Source of the DNA: an uncultured Bacilli bacterium
GTDB lineage: Bacteria > Bacillota_I > Bacilli_A > RF39 > UBA660
Direction: 5' to 3'
Assembly: GCA_947585665.1 (NCBI GenBank)
Contig: CANPXE010000004.1
Coordinates: 46,582-110,581, forward strand
Length of the DNA stretch: 64,000 nt
The notes beneath the pieces are model-generated. The model had not been told where the DNA came from. It saw only the letters and a list, made by a program, of their open reading frames with translations, and made no database searches. Positions 16,512-25,383 of this stretch are shown one piece after another. Each line of letters opens with the position of its first letter. The stretch's first letter is position 1. The position numbers and the translations under genes are program-made.

Positions 16512-18242
16512 ATGAAAAAAAGAATAGTTTTAGTATTACCAATATTTTTTATAATAATCATTATTATTTCTTTTTTATATATCAATTTAAATAAAAATAT
16601 AAATATTGATTTTAATACTGATTTAAAAGTATCTTTGAAAGATAATAAACTATCTTCAGACATATCTAAATTATCTAATAGTAAATATAGTATTAAAGAA
16701 GTTTCTAGTGTTGAAATAGATAGTGATGTAGAAGAAAAAATAGTTACTTTAGCTTACAATATTACAAATGCTTTGAATGATATTGAAAATGATAGATTTT
16801 TTGAAAATATTTACAAGTATCAACCAAGAGCACCATATCTAAAAATGACAGATGATATTCTCTCAAATGATAATGAAGAATATAAAGAATGGTATGATTT
16901 AAATATTGATACTTGGGCATTAGCCGCAGTTCTTGCTGATCGTAATTATAAGTTTGAAAAAATAGATGGCTATAATATAACTTATGCTTCGTCTTCACGT
17001 TATCTAATTCAAGTATATGTTGATAATTATAAAGGTAATTTTGGTATTACTGATGTTACGATTGATGCTGTCTATGAATATGAAGTAGTTTATGAAGAAG
17101 TTAGTGGTTTATATAAAGTAAGACGCATAAATGTTGAGTGGGTTAAAGACTTAGAAGATTATTATCAAAAGATGGATATTGATGAACGTAAACAAAATAA
17201 AGAAAATAGTACAACTTTATCAAATATTTCAAATTATGTACCAAGTGGTTTTACTTCAATAAATTATGATAAATTAAAATCTATTAATGATACAATACCA
17301 GAGTCTATATATGAAAAAAATAAAGATAGTGTCGTCATTATTGATAGTGCTTCGCAAGAAGGAATAACAACTGGTAGTGCCATGGGATTTTTCATAAGAA
17401 AAGGAATTATTGTTACATCATATGATGGACTTTATTCAATGATAAAGAATGGGGCAGCCCGTTATTATGCGGTTGATAATGGTGAAAAAATTCATAATAT
17501 AAAGGGAATTGTCGCTACTTATCCTAGTGCTAATTTAGCTCTTTTAAAGCTGGATGAAGAGTTTGGTAAACCTGTTACAATAGGTGATTCTAGTAAACTA
17601 AAAGAGAGTGACCCAATTGCTGTTATAAGTAGTTCTTTGGGATTAAAAACATCAATAAAATTAGGAGTTTATTTTGATACTTTACAAGATGATTATAAAA
17701 TTATTAGAACATCGCTTCCTTTGATTGATGGAGATAGGGGTTCAGCTGTTTTCAATATGAATGGCGAAGTAATAGCTATTAATACTAGCGTATCAACTAG
17801 TGATGCTAAATATAATTCAGGATTAAATAATGCGATTGATATAAATATTCTTAAAGATGTTATTAATACTCTTGGAAAAGAATCATATGAACAAATTGCC
17901 TCTGTTTCTTTTACTGATTTGGAAAAGGAAGAGAAAAAGACCAATCAAAATAATGTATCCAATAAAATATGGAATAAATATTTAAAACTTCCTCTTATAA
18001 GTAATTATTATCCATTAACTTTATATAGTAGTTATTATAAAAATGGTTATTTAATAGTTCGTTATCAACAAGATGAATATAAAGTTTTAGACAATGATAC
18101 CATTATTGCTTCTTATGGAGAAACACTACTTAATAATGGATATCAAAAAATAGGTAATAATCTATATCAAAAAGATGATATAAAAATAAAAGCAACTAAT
18201 AATCTTGGTTTTATAATTATAACAGTTGAAGGAGTTGATTAG
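16512..18242 (+). CDS. Membrane-anchored degenerate trypsin-like (HtrA-fold) protein
   Basis: 576 residues with an N-terminal membrane helix at 5-25. Residues about 275-450 align by pattern with HtrA/trypsin-like proteases (GSAMGFFIRKGIIVTS, then SANLALLKLD, then GDRGSAVFNMNGEVIAIN). The catalytic positions are changed: His position is D305 in TSYDG, Asp position is N341, Ser position is R409 in GDRGSAV. It is therefore probably a non-catalytic pseudoprotease or binding scaffold. The N-terminal outer region (about 40-240) resembles an NTF2-like helical-sheet domain but I cannot assign it. Ribosome site GGAGGG before ATG 16512; 2 bp after the previous gene. Confidence 0.7.
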   Translation: MKKRIVLVLPIFFIIIIIISFLYINLNKNINIDFNTDLKVSLKDNKLSSDISKLSNSKYSIKEVSSVEIDSDVEEKIVTLAYNITNALNDIENDRFFENIYKYQPRAPYLKMTDDILSNDNEEYKEWYDLNIDTWALAAVLADRNYKFEKIDGYNITYASSSRYLIQVYVDNYKGNFGITDVTIDAVYEYEVVYEEVSGLYKVRRINVEWVKDLEDYYQKMDIDERKQNKENSTTLSNISNYVPSGFTSINYDKLKSINDTIPESIYEKNKDSVVIIDSASQEGITTGSAMGFFIRKGIIVTSYDGLYSMIKNGAARYYAVDNGEKIHNIKGIVATYPSANLALLKLDEEFGKPVTIGDSSKLKESDPIAVISSSLGLKTSIKLGVYFDTLQDDYKIIRTSLPLIDGDRGSAVFNMNGEVIAINTSVSTSDAKYNSGLNNAIDINILKDVINTLGKESYEQIASVSFTDLEKEEKKTNQNNVSNKIWNKYLKLPLISNYYPLTLYSSYYKNGYLIVRYQQDEYKVLDNDTIIASYGETLLNNGYQKIGNNLYQKDDIKIKATNNLGFIIITVEGVD

Positions 18243-18243
18243 T

Positions 18244-18783
18244 ATGGCAAAGAAAAGTAAAATTAATTTCAACTCTGAACTAAAAATATTTTTATTAATA
18301 TTTATTGCGACTGTTTTAATTTTAGTAGGGATTCTTTTAAATTTTTTAAAGTCAGATGATATAAAAATAAAAAGTTATGAATCCAAGATTTTAAAATTTA
18401 ATTATGATACTTCTTTTGAATTAGAGGATGATAATGATATTAAACTTCAAGCCATAGATGGTAAAGCTATCGTTTATATAAAAAATATTACATATACAGA
18501 TACGATAAAAGATAAGAATAAAACAGATTTAGTGGACTCTTTATCTTATCAAGTAGTATCAAATAATGATAATTATAATGAAATATATAATGAATTTGAT
18601 GAAGATAATAATATCTATTATTATTTATATGAAAACTATGAAGAAGAAAGACAAATTGAAGTTATTACACTATTTAAAGATAAAAATATTTTTATTATTA
18701 TTTATCAAAATGATAATGATGAATTTGATTTATATGGAACTTCAATTAATTTAATTGTTGATTCATTAGAAGAGGTAAAGTAA
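18244..18783 (+). CDS. Membrane-anchored exported protein, unknown
   Basis: 179 residues: a basic N-terminus, a hydrophobic helix at about 13-35, and an Asp/Tyr-rich outer domain ending SINLIVDSLEEVK. The domain has the same general plan (strand-rich, then a terminal helix) as the two downstream proteins, so they may be distant paralogues. ATG 18244 follows GGAG at 18231-18234; the gene begins 1 bp after the preceding stop codon. No family recognised. Confidence 0.7.
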   Translation: MAKKSKINFNSELKIFLLIFIATVLILVGILLNFLKSDDIKIKSYESKILKFNYDTSFELEDDNDIKLQAIDGKAIVYIKNITYTDTIKDKNKTDLVDSLSYQVVSNNDNYNEIYNEFDEDNNIYYYLYENYEEERQIEVITLFKDKNIFIIIYQNDNDEFDLYGTSINLIVDSLEEVK

Positions 18784-18784
18784 T

Positions 18785-19318
18785 ATGAAGAAGAAAAAAA
18801 TAGTAATAATAATAGGTATAGTTTTAATATTAATTATATTAGTTATAGGTTCATTATTTATCTTTTCTAAAAATAATAATCAAGGAAAAGATACATATAC
18901 AACGATCAATTTTAGAAATTATCAGTTTTCATTAAATGATAAATATCAATATGAATTTTTAAAAGATGAAAACTATGGCGTATTAAAAAATAAAGATTTT
19001 ATTTCTTCTTATATCTATATTTATGATATAGATTATAGTTCTGCAATTACTTCAGCATCACTTTATAACAATTCTAGTTCGGATGAAATTAATTCTAGTA
19101 TTGATGAATTAAAATGTGGTGATATGAAATGTTTAGCAAGTGTTAAAAAGGTTCATTATGATGATATTGACAAAGATTATAATGTCGTTATCTTTTTAAT
19201 AAAGTTAAATGAAAAAAGAACTTTTATCTTTCAATATGAAATTGCTTTAGATGACAGTACAGAGAAAATATTTGAAGATATTAAAAATAGTCTTATAAAT
19301 ATTAAATTAGTAAAATGA
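18785..19318 (+). CDS. Membrane-anchored exported protein, unknown
   Basis: 177 residues with a basic start (MKKKK), a long hydrophobic helix at 6-28, and an outer domain containing two cysteines in KCGDMKCL that could form a disulfide. The pattern ends FEDIKNSLINIKLVK, similar to the end of the preceding protein. It starts 1 bp after the preceding stop, so it is the last gene of the 14160-19318 transcription unit. Unknown function. Confidence 0.7.
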   Translation: MKKKKIVIIIGIVLILIILVIGSLFIFSKNNNQGKDTYTTINFRNYQFSLNDKYQYEFLKDENYGVLKNKDFISSYIYIYDIDYSSAITSASLYNNSSSDEINSSIDELKCGDMKCLASVKKVHYDDIDKDYNVVIFLIKLNEKRTFIFQYEIALDDSTEKIFEDIKNSLINIKLVK

Positions 19319-19411
19319 TAATGTAAAGTAATAAAAAAAATAATTAAATATATTTAAAAAAAAGATTATTTATAATAAAATAATTTTTAGAATAGAAGGA
19401 GATGTAAAAAT

Positions 19412-20296
19412 ATGAATTGTCCAAAATGTAATGCCGTTCTTAATGAAGGCGATAAATTTTGCCCAGTATGTGGAGCTACTATTGATGGTGGAGTAGTTCA
19501 AAATAATCAACCAGCACCTGAAGCTGTAATGCCAACACCACCAGTTAATCCCGTTCCACAACCTGTAAATCAACCAATGCCACAACCAGTAGCTCAAGGA
19601 CCAGCACCAGTAGGAGGAATGGGACCTCAACCAGTTAAGAAGAATAATACCATTGTTTATGTATTAATTGCTATTATTGTTGTTTTAGTTGTTGCTGTTG
19701 CTTTTTTAGCATTAAATGGTAATAAAGAAGAAAGTACTAAAACAGATGATAAAGAACAAACAGAAACAGGAACAACTACTCCAAAACCAGAAGAGGTAGC
19801 GGTTTCTAAATATAATGAAACATCTTTAAATGGATTAAAGTTCAAATTGCCAGAAGGATATGGTGTTGAAGATTATGATTTAGAAGGTACAAAAGCTGCA
19901 TTATTATATGGTCCAAATGATGAAACTGTAGCAGCCGTAGCGGCTTTTAAAAATGTTTCTATTAATAATGTTAGTACTGAAAATCTTAAGGTTACTCTAA
20001 AAGGTAGTGGATTTACTGATGTTGAAGATGGAACAACAACTATTAATGGTAAAAAAGTTATATATGTTATAGGTACATATACAGATTATACTATTGAATA
20101 TTTATATGTTGCTGCTTCTCCTACAACCGTTGTTTATGCTTGTATTGCCTATGATGAATTTAATCCTACAAATCAAACTGCATTCCGTGATATCATAAGT
20201 AATGTAACAGTTGAATCTACTTCATTTAGTTCAACAACAAATCCTGATGCTTTATCAAAAGTAACTTTAGGACCATCTGTATTTAAATCTAATTAA
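19412..20296 (+). CDS. Zinc-ribbon, Pro-rich-linker membrane protein
   Basis: 294 residues. A zinc ribbon at the N-terminus has CPKC (C3/C6) and CPVC (C18/C21). Residues about 30-78 are a Pro/Gln/Val-rich linker with PVNQP-type repeats. A membrane helix runs about 83-106, followed by a Thr/Glu-rich spacer and a compact outer domain. The ribosome site GAAGGAGATG precedes ATG 19412. Upstream, TAGAAT (19388-19393) sits in a context resembling the -10 region of the two large surface genes at 48.2 and 55.9 kb, but no good -35 is seen. The architecture is like the zinc-ribbon membrane proteins at 15367; the role is unknown. Confidence 0.75.
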   Translation: MNCPKCNAVLNEGDKFCPVCGATIDGGVVQNNQPAPEAVMPTPPVNPVPQPVNQPMPQPVAQGPAPVGGMGPQPVKKNNTIVYVLIAIIVVLVVAVAFLALNGNKEESTKTDDKEQTETGTTTPKPEEVAVSKYNETSLNGLKFKLPEGYGVEDYDLEGTKAALLYGPNDETVAAVAAFKNVSINNVSTENLKVTLKGSGFTDVEDGTTTINGKKVIYVIGTYTDYTIEYLYVAASPTTVVYACIAYDEFNPTNQTAFRDIISNVTVESTSFSSTTNPDALSKVTLGPSVFKSN

Positions 20297-20312
20297 AAAA
20301 AGATAAAAAAAT

Positions 20313-20350
20313 AAGAAATCGTTGGGTGAGAATTCAACGATTTCTTTTTG
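20313..20350. terminator. Bidirectional terminator between zinc-ribbon gene and ger operon
   Basis: A 12-bp perfect stem AAGAAATCGTTG / CAACGATTTCTT has a T run on the plus side and an A-rich (T on minus) stretch on the other, serving both converging units. Confidence 0.85.
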
Positions 20351-20437
20351 TGTATCTATTGATACTGTACCTTAGTACATTTTAATAGTACTTTATTAGT
20401 ATGAAAATTATGTGAAAATATAATGAAAAATTTAAAT

Positions 20438-21463
20438 TTATTTAATTATTCTATAAATAGCGTAAAATAGATGAATAATTAAAAAAATTAGAAATGACAA
20501 AACAATATGTAAAAAATCAATCTTTAAAAAAATAGATCCTAAAGTAATCATAATGGTAATTATAAATGAAACAGTTTTACTATAGTGACCCTTTAAATTT
20601 AGAAGATAATCAATTCCTTCTTTAATATATAATGATGATAAACTGATTAAAAAGAAAAAATTCGTAATACTATTAAAGCACAATAACCATTCAACTCTTT
20701 CAAGAATCGAGAATAGTTCAATATTTTTATACATGATAATATCTGGATAATTATAAATACTAAGGGCATTATATCCTAGAATAGATATTACTAAAAAACT
20801 TTTAAAAATAATTATTAATGAACCAATTATATAAGTTAGAAATATTTTTTTACCACTATTTTTATCATCTTTAATTAAATTCTTAGGTACTAATAATAAA
20901 AACATAATAGGACTCACCATAATAATTAAAAATAAATAACTATTATTGATAGAAAGAGTTAAATCAATAGTAATTGGTAAAAGATTATTGATATCAATAT
21001 AAGGTATTAATAATAGAATAGTAATGATTTCTAAAAAGACATAAAAGTAAAAAATAAGGGTGCTACTTCTAAAAAAAGAAAGAGTATTATTCTTCAATAA
21101 ATAAAATAAAACCAAAGCTAAAGCGATGATGACATATATCTTATCAATGTTATGTAAATAGATAAAGTTAATGTATTGGGAAGCAAAATTTAAAGTAAAG
21201 ATACTAAATATTAAAGGTGTAATCATTAAAATAATTATTAAGATTTTACTCTTTAACATCGCAAAAATACCTTTTTCATTATTTTTAAATAGATATGTAA
21301 AAAGAATGATGATACTTATTCCTAAAAAGATGGATACTAATAGATAAATAAAATAATTATTATTTAACTTATTAATAGCTCTATTTAAGAATAATGTATA
21401 AAAGAAAGTTTGAAATATATATATTACAACTATTGATAGATTAATACTTGTCATTTTCTTCAA
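20438..21463 (-). CDS. gerAB: Spore germination permease, GerAB/GerXB family
   Basis: 341 residues, almost entirely hydrophobic with about ten membrane segments, in the range for the amino-acid-permease-like B subunit of Ger germinant receptors in the spore inner membrane. Context is decisive: it follows GerA and GerC family genes. The start may be TTG at 21461-21463 or ATG at 21452-21454. A GGATGGTGAT ribosome site fits the TTG better, and either way the start overlaps the end of gerC. The order A-C-B differs from the common A-B-C. Germinant specificity cannot be predicted. Confidence 0.8.
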   Translation of the reverse strand: MKKMTSINLSIVVIYIFQTFFYTLFLNRAINKLNNNYFIYLLVSIFLGISIIILFTYLFKNNEKGIFAMLKSKILIIILMITPLIFSIFTLNFASQYINFIYLHNIDKIYVIIALALVLFYLLKNNTLSFFRSSTLIFYFYVFLEIITILLLIPYIDINNLLPITIDLTLSINNSYLFLIIMVSPIMFLLLVPKNLIKDDKNSGKKIFLTYIIGSLIIIFKSFLVISILGYNALSIYNYPDIIMYKNIELFSILERVEWLLCFNSITNFFFLISLSSLYIKEGIDYLLNLKGHYSKTVSFIITIMITLGSIFLKIDFLHIVLSFLIFLIIHLFYAIYRIIK

Positions 21464-22421
21464 TTAGATCACCATCCTTTATATTATTTATTTCTTCTTT
21501 AGATAAATTATAAGTAATATCAAAAATAATATTGGGTTTAGGATTATCTTTATAAAATAGATAATCTTTCTTTTTAATTAAGTCATAGAAATAATTTAGA
21601 TTGTAATCATTACTTAAAAAGTTATTAATATTACTATCAATATAAGATATTATTTTATTTTTGTTGACGTTAGCGTTATAAGAGAAATTAATATTTATTT
21701 TTACATTATTCTTATCGACCAAATATTTAACTTCAGTATTATTACAATTAACTTCATCTTCATCGATTGTTAGAGTAAGAGTTTCTAGTTTATTTTCTAA
21801 TAGATTTAAAAAAGAACTATTCGTTAAATCATAAAAGTTAAATTCCGAAAAGAGTGAATGCATGCCCATAAGAGTATTGGTTTTATTATCAATAATGGGA
21901 ATATAAGCTATATTTAAATCTAAATAGTCATTGATTAAATCATTAAAAGTCGTTGGATAGACATTTCCTTTTTCTAAGTAGTTATTATGAAGAATATCTT
22001 TTATTTTCAAAGAATCATTTTTAAAGAAGTTATCTTCATAATTATGAATTAATACGACATTAAAACTACCTCTTAAATCTTGGCGTCTATTAAAAGCATT
22101 AATAATATTTTCGATATCTAAATTATCTAAATTAGAACTTAAAGCCAGGATATTTAAGTGGGATAAATAAATCTTTTTACTAACTTTAAGATAAATTTTA
22201 TTAAAGGAATCATTTATATTAGAAGTTGTTATTTTATATGTTTCATATTTATTATTTTGATTATAAGTATTAAAAGAGACTATGTATTCATCATCTTTTT
22301 TATCAATACCAATACCATCAATTATCATGACATTATTTAATTCTTGGTAATTGTTACATCCACTAAGAGGGAAAACAGTTATTAGTAAAATTAAAAAAAT
22401 AAAAATTTTTTTCTTTAACAT
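21441..22421 (-). CDS. gerAC: Spore germination lipoprotein, Ger(x)C family
   Basis: 326 residues. The signal peptide ends in a lipobox, FPLSGC, with Cys22 as the lipidation site. The mature start YQELNNVMIIDGIGIDKK follows the Ger(x)C family pattern (elNd...vigiGiD). This is the lipoprotein subunit of the germinant receptor on the spore inner membrane. ATG 22421 is one base after the gerA stop, with AGAGGT in the last gerA codons as ribosome site, so translation is likely coupled. At 326 residues it is a little shorter than Bacillus GerAC. Confidence 0.88.
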   Translation of the reverse strand: MLKKKIFIFLILLITVFPLSGCNNYQELNNVMIIDGIGIDKKDDEYIVSFNTYNQNNKYETYKITTSNINDSFNKIYLKVSKKIYLSHLNILALSSNLDNLDIENIINAFNRRQDLRGSFNVVLIHNYEDNFFKNDSLKIKDILHNNYLEKGNVYPTTFNDLINDYLDLNIAYIPIIDNKTNTLMGMHSLFSEFNFYDLTNSSFLNLLENKLETLTLTIDEDEVNCNNTEVKYLVDKNNVKININFSYNANVNKNKIISYIDSNINNFLSNDYNLNYFYDLIKKKDYLFYKDNPKPNIIFDITYNLSKEEINNIKDGDLIEENDKY

Positions 22422-22422
22422 A

Positions 22423-23832
22423 TTATCGACCTCTAATCTTATTCTTTTTAGCTAGTAATAAATTGCGATATTTAGGATTAGTATTATATTTGATGATGGA
22501 ATCAGATAGTTCTTTTTTATAAAGGGGCGCAAAAGGATAAGTATAAGGATATCCTAAAGAATCTAAACTACCAAGTTTAATGATGATTAAGAGAAAGGAT
22601 AAAAAGATGCCAAAGAAGCCTAAGAACGTTCCTAAAAAGACGGTGACTAAACGTAAGAAACGTACTAAATAGATAATAGAAATATTTGAAAAAATGAGAC
22701 CACTAATTGAGGAAATGGCGACAACGATGATCATGATGGGGGAGACTATACCAGCGGTGACCGCCGCTTCACCAAGAATTAAGCCGCCTAAAATTGAAAT
22801 AGAACTACCAAGTTTACTAGGAATGCGCAAGTCTGTTTCGCGAAGAATTTCAAAAGCTAAAAGAAGTAAAATACATTCTACAAAACTGGGAAAGGGGACA
22901 CTTAGTCGCTGATTGATCAAATTGTATAGAAGAGAAGATGGAATCATATCGATATTATGAGTTGTTAGACTAATGTAAATACCAGGAAGAAAGACGGCAA
23001 TGAAAAAAGCAATTAAACGTAATAGTCTAATAAAAGTAATATTAGTATTTTTTTCATAATAATCATCGGGGGTATGAAAAAAGTCAATAAAAAAGGTTGG
23101 TAAGACAAGAGCTAAAGGACTATTATCGACGACGATGACAACTTTTCCTTCGAGAAGGGCTTGACTACAAATATCAGGACGTTCCGTTACATTAATCGTT
23201 GGAAAAATCAAAGAATTAGATAGATACTTACGAAGATAACTACTATCGATTATGCCATCAATATTAATAGAATCCAATTTCTTTTTTATGTCTTGGACCA
23301 AACTTTCCTCAACAATATTATTCATGTAACAAATACCAACTTTTGTTTTTGACAAAGTCCCAATATTTAGACTATCAATAAATAATTCATTAGTTCTTAA
23401 ACGTTTCCTAATAAGAGCAATATTATCATTAAACTTTTCATTAAAACTATCTTTAGGACCTAATATGGCTACTTCTACATCACTGGTTGGAATACTTCTA
23501 TCAATATCATTTTTAGCTTCTATTCCTAAGATGCAATCATTAGTTAAAAGAATACAAAAACCCTTAAAAATATAATCTAACATCTCTTTATAGGTATATA
23601 TTTCAACAATATTATTACTCGTTAAATAATTTTTAATATTCATTAAAGAAAAATCTACTTTATTTATTTTTAAATCTATTAAAGCTTCAATTATATATTC
23701 ATTGATATAATCACCACTAGAAAGAACCTCACTAAAAATGAGATTTATTTCTTTATTATTAATAATTATTTTTTTATAGATAATATCACAACTATTTCCT
23801 GTATCACGCTTAATTTTATCGACTATTTTCAT
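22423..23832 (-). CDS. gerAA: Spore germination protein GerA family
   Basis: 469 residues. The soluble N-terminal domain includes the DRSIPTSDVEVAILGPKDSF motif region and RKRLRT, which are hallmarks of GerAA-type proteins. The C-terminal half has about five membrane helices (LGEAAVTAGIVSPIMIIVVA is one). It is the A subunit of the germinant receptor that starts spore germination. First gene of the minus-strand ger operon; the ATG at 23830-23832 follows GGTGATG. Divergent from rlmD. Confidence 0.92.
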   Translation of the reverse strand: MKIVDKIKRDTGNSCDIIYKKIIINNKEINLIFSEVLSSGDYINEYIIEALIDLKINKVDFSLMNIKNYLTSNNIVEIYTYKEMLDYIFKGFCILLTNDCILGIEAKNDIDRSIPTSDVEVAILGPKDSFNEKFNDNIALIRKRLRTNELFIDSLNIGTLSKTKVGICYMNNIVEESLVQDIKKKLDSINIDGIIDSSYLRKYLSNSLIFPTINVTERPDICSQALLEGKVVIVVDNSPLALVLPTFFIDFFHTPDDYYEKNTNITFIRLLRLIAFFIAVFLPGIYISLTTHNIDMIPSSLLYNLINQRLSVPFPSFVECILLLLAFEILRETDLRIPSKLGSSISILGGLILGEAAVTAGIVSPIMIIVVAISSISGLIFSNISIIYLVRFLRLVTVFLGTFLGFFGIFLSFLLIIIKLGSLDSLGYPYTYPFAPLYKKELSDSIIKYNTNPKYRNLLLAKKNKIRGR

Positions 23833-23849
23833 AACATCACCATCTCTTT

Positions 23850-23878
23850 TAGTATTGTTAAAATAGGTAAAAATATGT
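23850..23878 (-). promoter_or_regulatory. Possible sigma-G promoter for the ger operon
   Basis: On the minus strand ACATA (23874-23878), 17 bp, AATACTA (23850-23856) approximates the forespore sigma-G consensus (GnATA-N17/18-CATACTA). ger operons are sigma-G dependent in Bacillus. It overlaps the rlmD -35. Confidence 0.35.
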
Positions 23879-23883
23879 ATAAT
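23855..23883 (+). promoter_or_regulatory. Sigma-A promoter for rlmD
   Basis: TTGTTA (23855-23860), 17 bp, TATAAT (23878-23883), 32 bp before the rlmD ATG. Confidence 0.65.
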
Positions 23884-23915
23884 AAGAACGATTAGAATAA
23901 TTTAAAGGTGTCGTT

Positions 23916-25133
23916 ATGGAAAGATTATTGAATAAAAGAATTGAAAAATTAGATAATTTTGGAAGAGGTATAATTAGAGAACAAGGAATAATTTTTGTTG
24001 ATGATACTCTAAAAGATGATTTAGTTGATATTGAAATCATAAAAGACAAAAAAGGTATTAAAGAAGCTCGAGTTATAAATTATCTTGAACGTTCACCATA
24101 TTATCGTGAAAGTATTTGTCCTTATTCTAAAGAATGTGGTGGTTGTCATATCATTAATCTTCTTTATCAGGAACAATTGAATTATAAAAAGAATAAAGTT
24201 CAAGAATTAATTGATAAAATGTTGAAGGAAAACATAAAAGTAAAAGATATAATAAGTAGTAATGAGGAATTTAATTATCGTAATAAGATTACTCTTCATG
24301 GTGATAATAAAAGTTTGGGTTTATATAAAAAGAAAACTAATAATTTAGTCGTCATTGATGAATGTAAATTAGTTGATGATAAAATAAATGCGATAATTAA
24401 ACGTCTTAAAGAATATATTCTAAAAAGAGATATTTTAATTTATGAAGTTACTATTAAGACGACAACGCTTGATGAACAAATGTTGATTGTTAGAGGAAGA
24501 CTAGATTATGAAGACTTTCGTAAGAGTTTTACGGATATTAAAGTAATAATTATTAATGATCAAGTAATTACTAAGGATAAATATATTAAGGAAAGATTAT
24601 TGGATAAAGAGTTTTATATATCTAATCGTTCTTTCTTCCAAGTAAATGAATATACGACTAAGATGTTATATCAAAAAGTAATTGATTTAGTTAAAGATAA
24701 GAATTTTAAAAGAGGTTTAGACTTATATTGTGGAACGGGAACCATTTCGCTTTTAATAAGTCCATATGTCGAAGAAGTCTATGGTATTGAAGTTGTTGAA
24801 GATGCTTATTTGGACGCTAATCGTAATAAAGAGTTGAATGGTATAGATAATGTTCAGTTCATTCTTGGAAAGACGGAAGATAATTTAGATACTTTTAATG
24901 ATATTGATTTAGTCATCGTTGACCCCATAAGAGAAGGACTAGATTCTAAAACGAGAAATAATTTAAAACGCATTAAACCAAAACAAATCGTTTATGTTTC
25001 TTGTGACCCTGTTACTTTAATGCGTGACTTAGTTGATTTAAAAGAATTATATGAAATAGAAGAAATTAATATTTGTGATATGTTTCCTAATACTTATCAC
25101 GTTGAGAGTGTCTGTGTCTTAACTTTACGATAA
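23916..25133 (+). CDS. rlmD: RlmD/RumA-like 23S rRNA (uracil-C5)-methyltransferase
   Basis: SAM-dependent RNA m5U methyltransferase of the TrmA/RumA family. The 4Fe-4S cluster ligands appear in CPYSKECGGCHI (about residues 68-79). RSFFQVN, LYCGTGTISLLI (SAM loop) and VDPIREGL follow, and the catalytic cysteine is in YVSCDPVTL near residue 363. The motif usually written DPPR reads DPIR here. 405 residues is slightly shorter than Bacillus RlmCD because the N-terminal TRAM region is reduced. The exact uridine (747 or 1939, or both) cannot be told from sequence. ATG 23916 follows AAAGGTG. Confidence 0.85.
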   Translation: MERLLNKRIEKLDNFGRGIIREQGIIFVDDTLKDDLVDIEIIKDKKGIKEARVINYLERSPYYRESICPYSKECGGCHIINLLYQEQLNYKKNKVQELIDKMLKENIKVKDIISSNEEFNYRNKITLHGDNKSLGLYKKKTNNLVVIDECKLVDDKINAIIKRLKEYILKRDILIYEVTIKTTTLDEQMLIVRGRLDYEDFRKSFTDIKVIIINDQVITKDKYIKERLLDKEFYISNRSFFQVNEYTTKMLYQKVIDLVKDKNFKRGLDLYCGTGTISLLISPYVEEVYGIEVVEDAYLDANRNKELNGIDNVQFILGKTEDNLDTFNDIDLVIVDPIREGLDSKTRNNLKRIKPKQIVYVSCDPVTLMRDLVDLKELYEIEEINICDMFPNTYHVESVCVLTLR

Positions 25134-25191
25134 ATCCTCATAAAAAAGAAAAATTACCACCAAAGAATAATTGTGATGAAAGGAATTATTA

Positions 25192-25383
25192 ATGAGCAGT
25201 TTCAAGAAGAACGATGATTATTATGATGATTTTTCAAAGATTATTGAAATGATTGAAAATAGAAGAGCGAATGCTTATAGAAAAGTAAATGAAGAACTTA
25301 TTGAATTATATTGGGATATTGGTCGTTTTGTTAGTGAACAAATTCAAAATAATAATGGGGAAGTAAAGTGGTTGATAGTTTAG
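25192..25383 (+). pseudogene. YhcG/DUF1016 nuclease, N-terminal fragment (frameshifted)
   Basis: Encodes DDFSKIIEMIENRRANAY and ELIELYWDIGRFVSEQI, the typical opening of YhcG-type (DUF1016) PDDEXK nucleases, then runs off frame to NNNGEVKWLIV and a stop at 25381-25383. The rest of the domain continues without loss in another frame from 25368. One added base next to the GGGG at 25357-25360 would restore NNN-(W/G)-GSKVVDSLVVFI, which fits the family. The gene is therefore disrupted by a one-base deletion, or is phase-variable or programmed. ATG 25192 follows AAAGGAATT. Confidence 0.75.

Noticed and set aside
20373..20402. Three TAGTA(C/T) repeats after the zinc-ribbon gene
   Set aside because: Short, AT-rich and irregularly spaced between two converging gene ends; no role can be supported.
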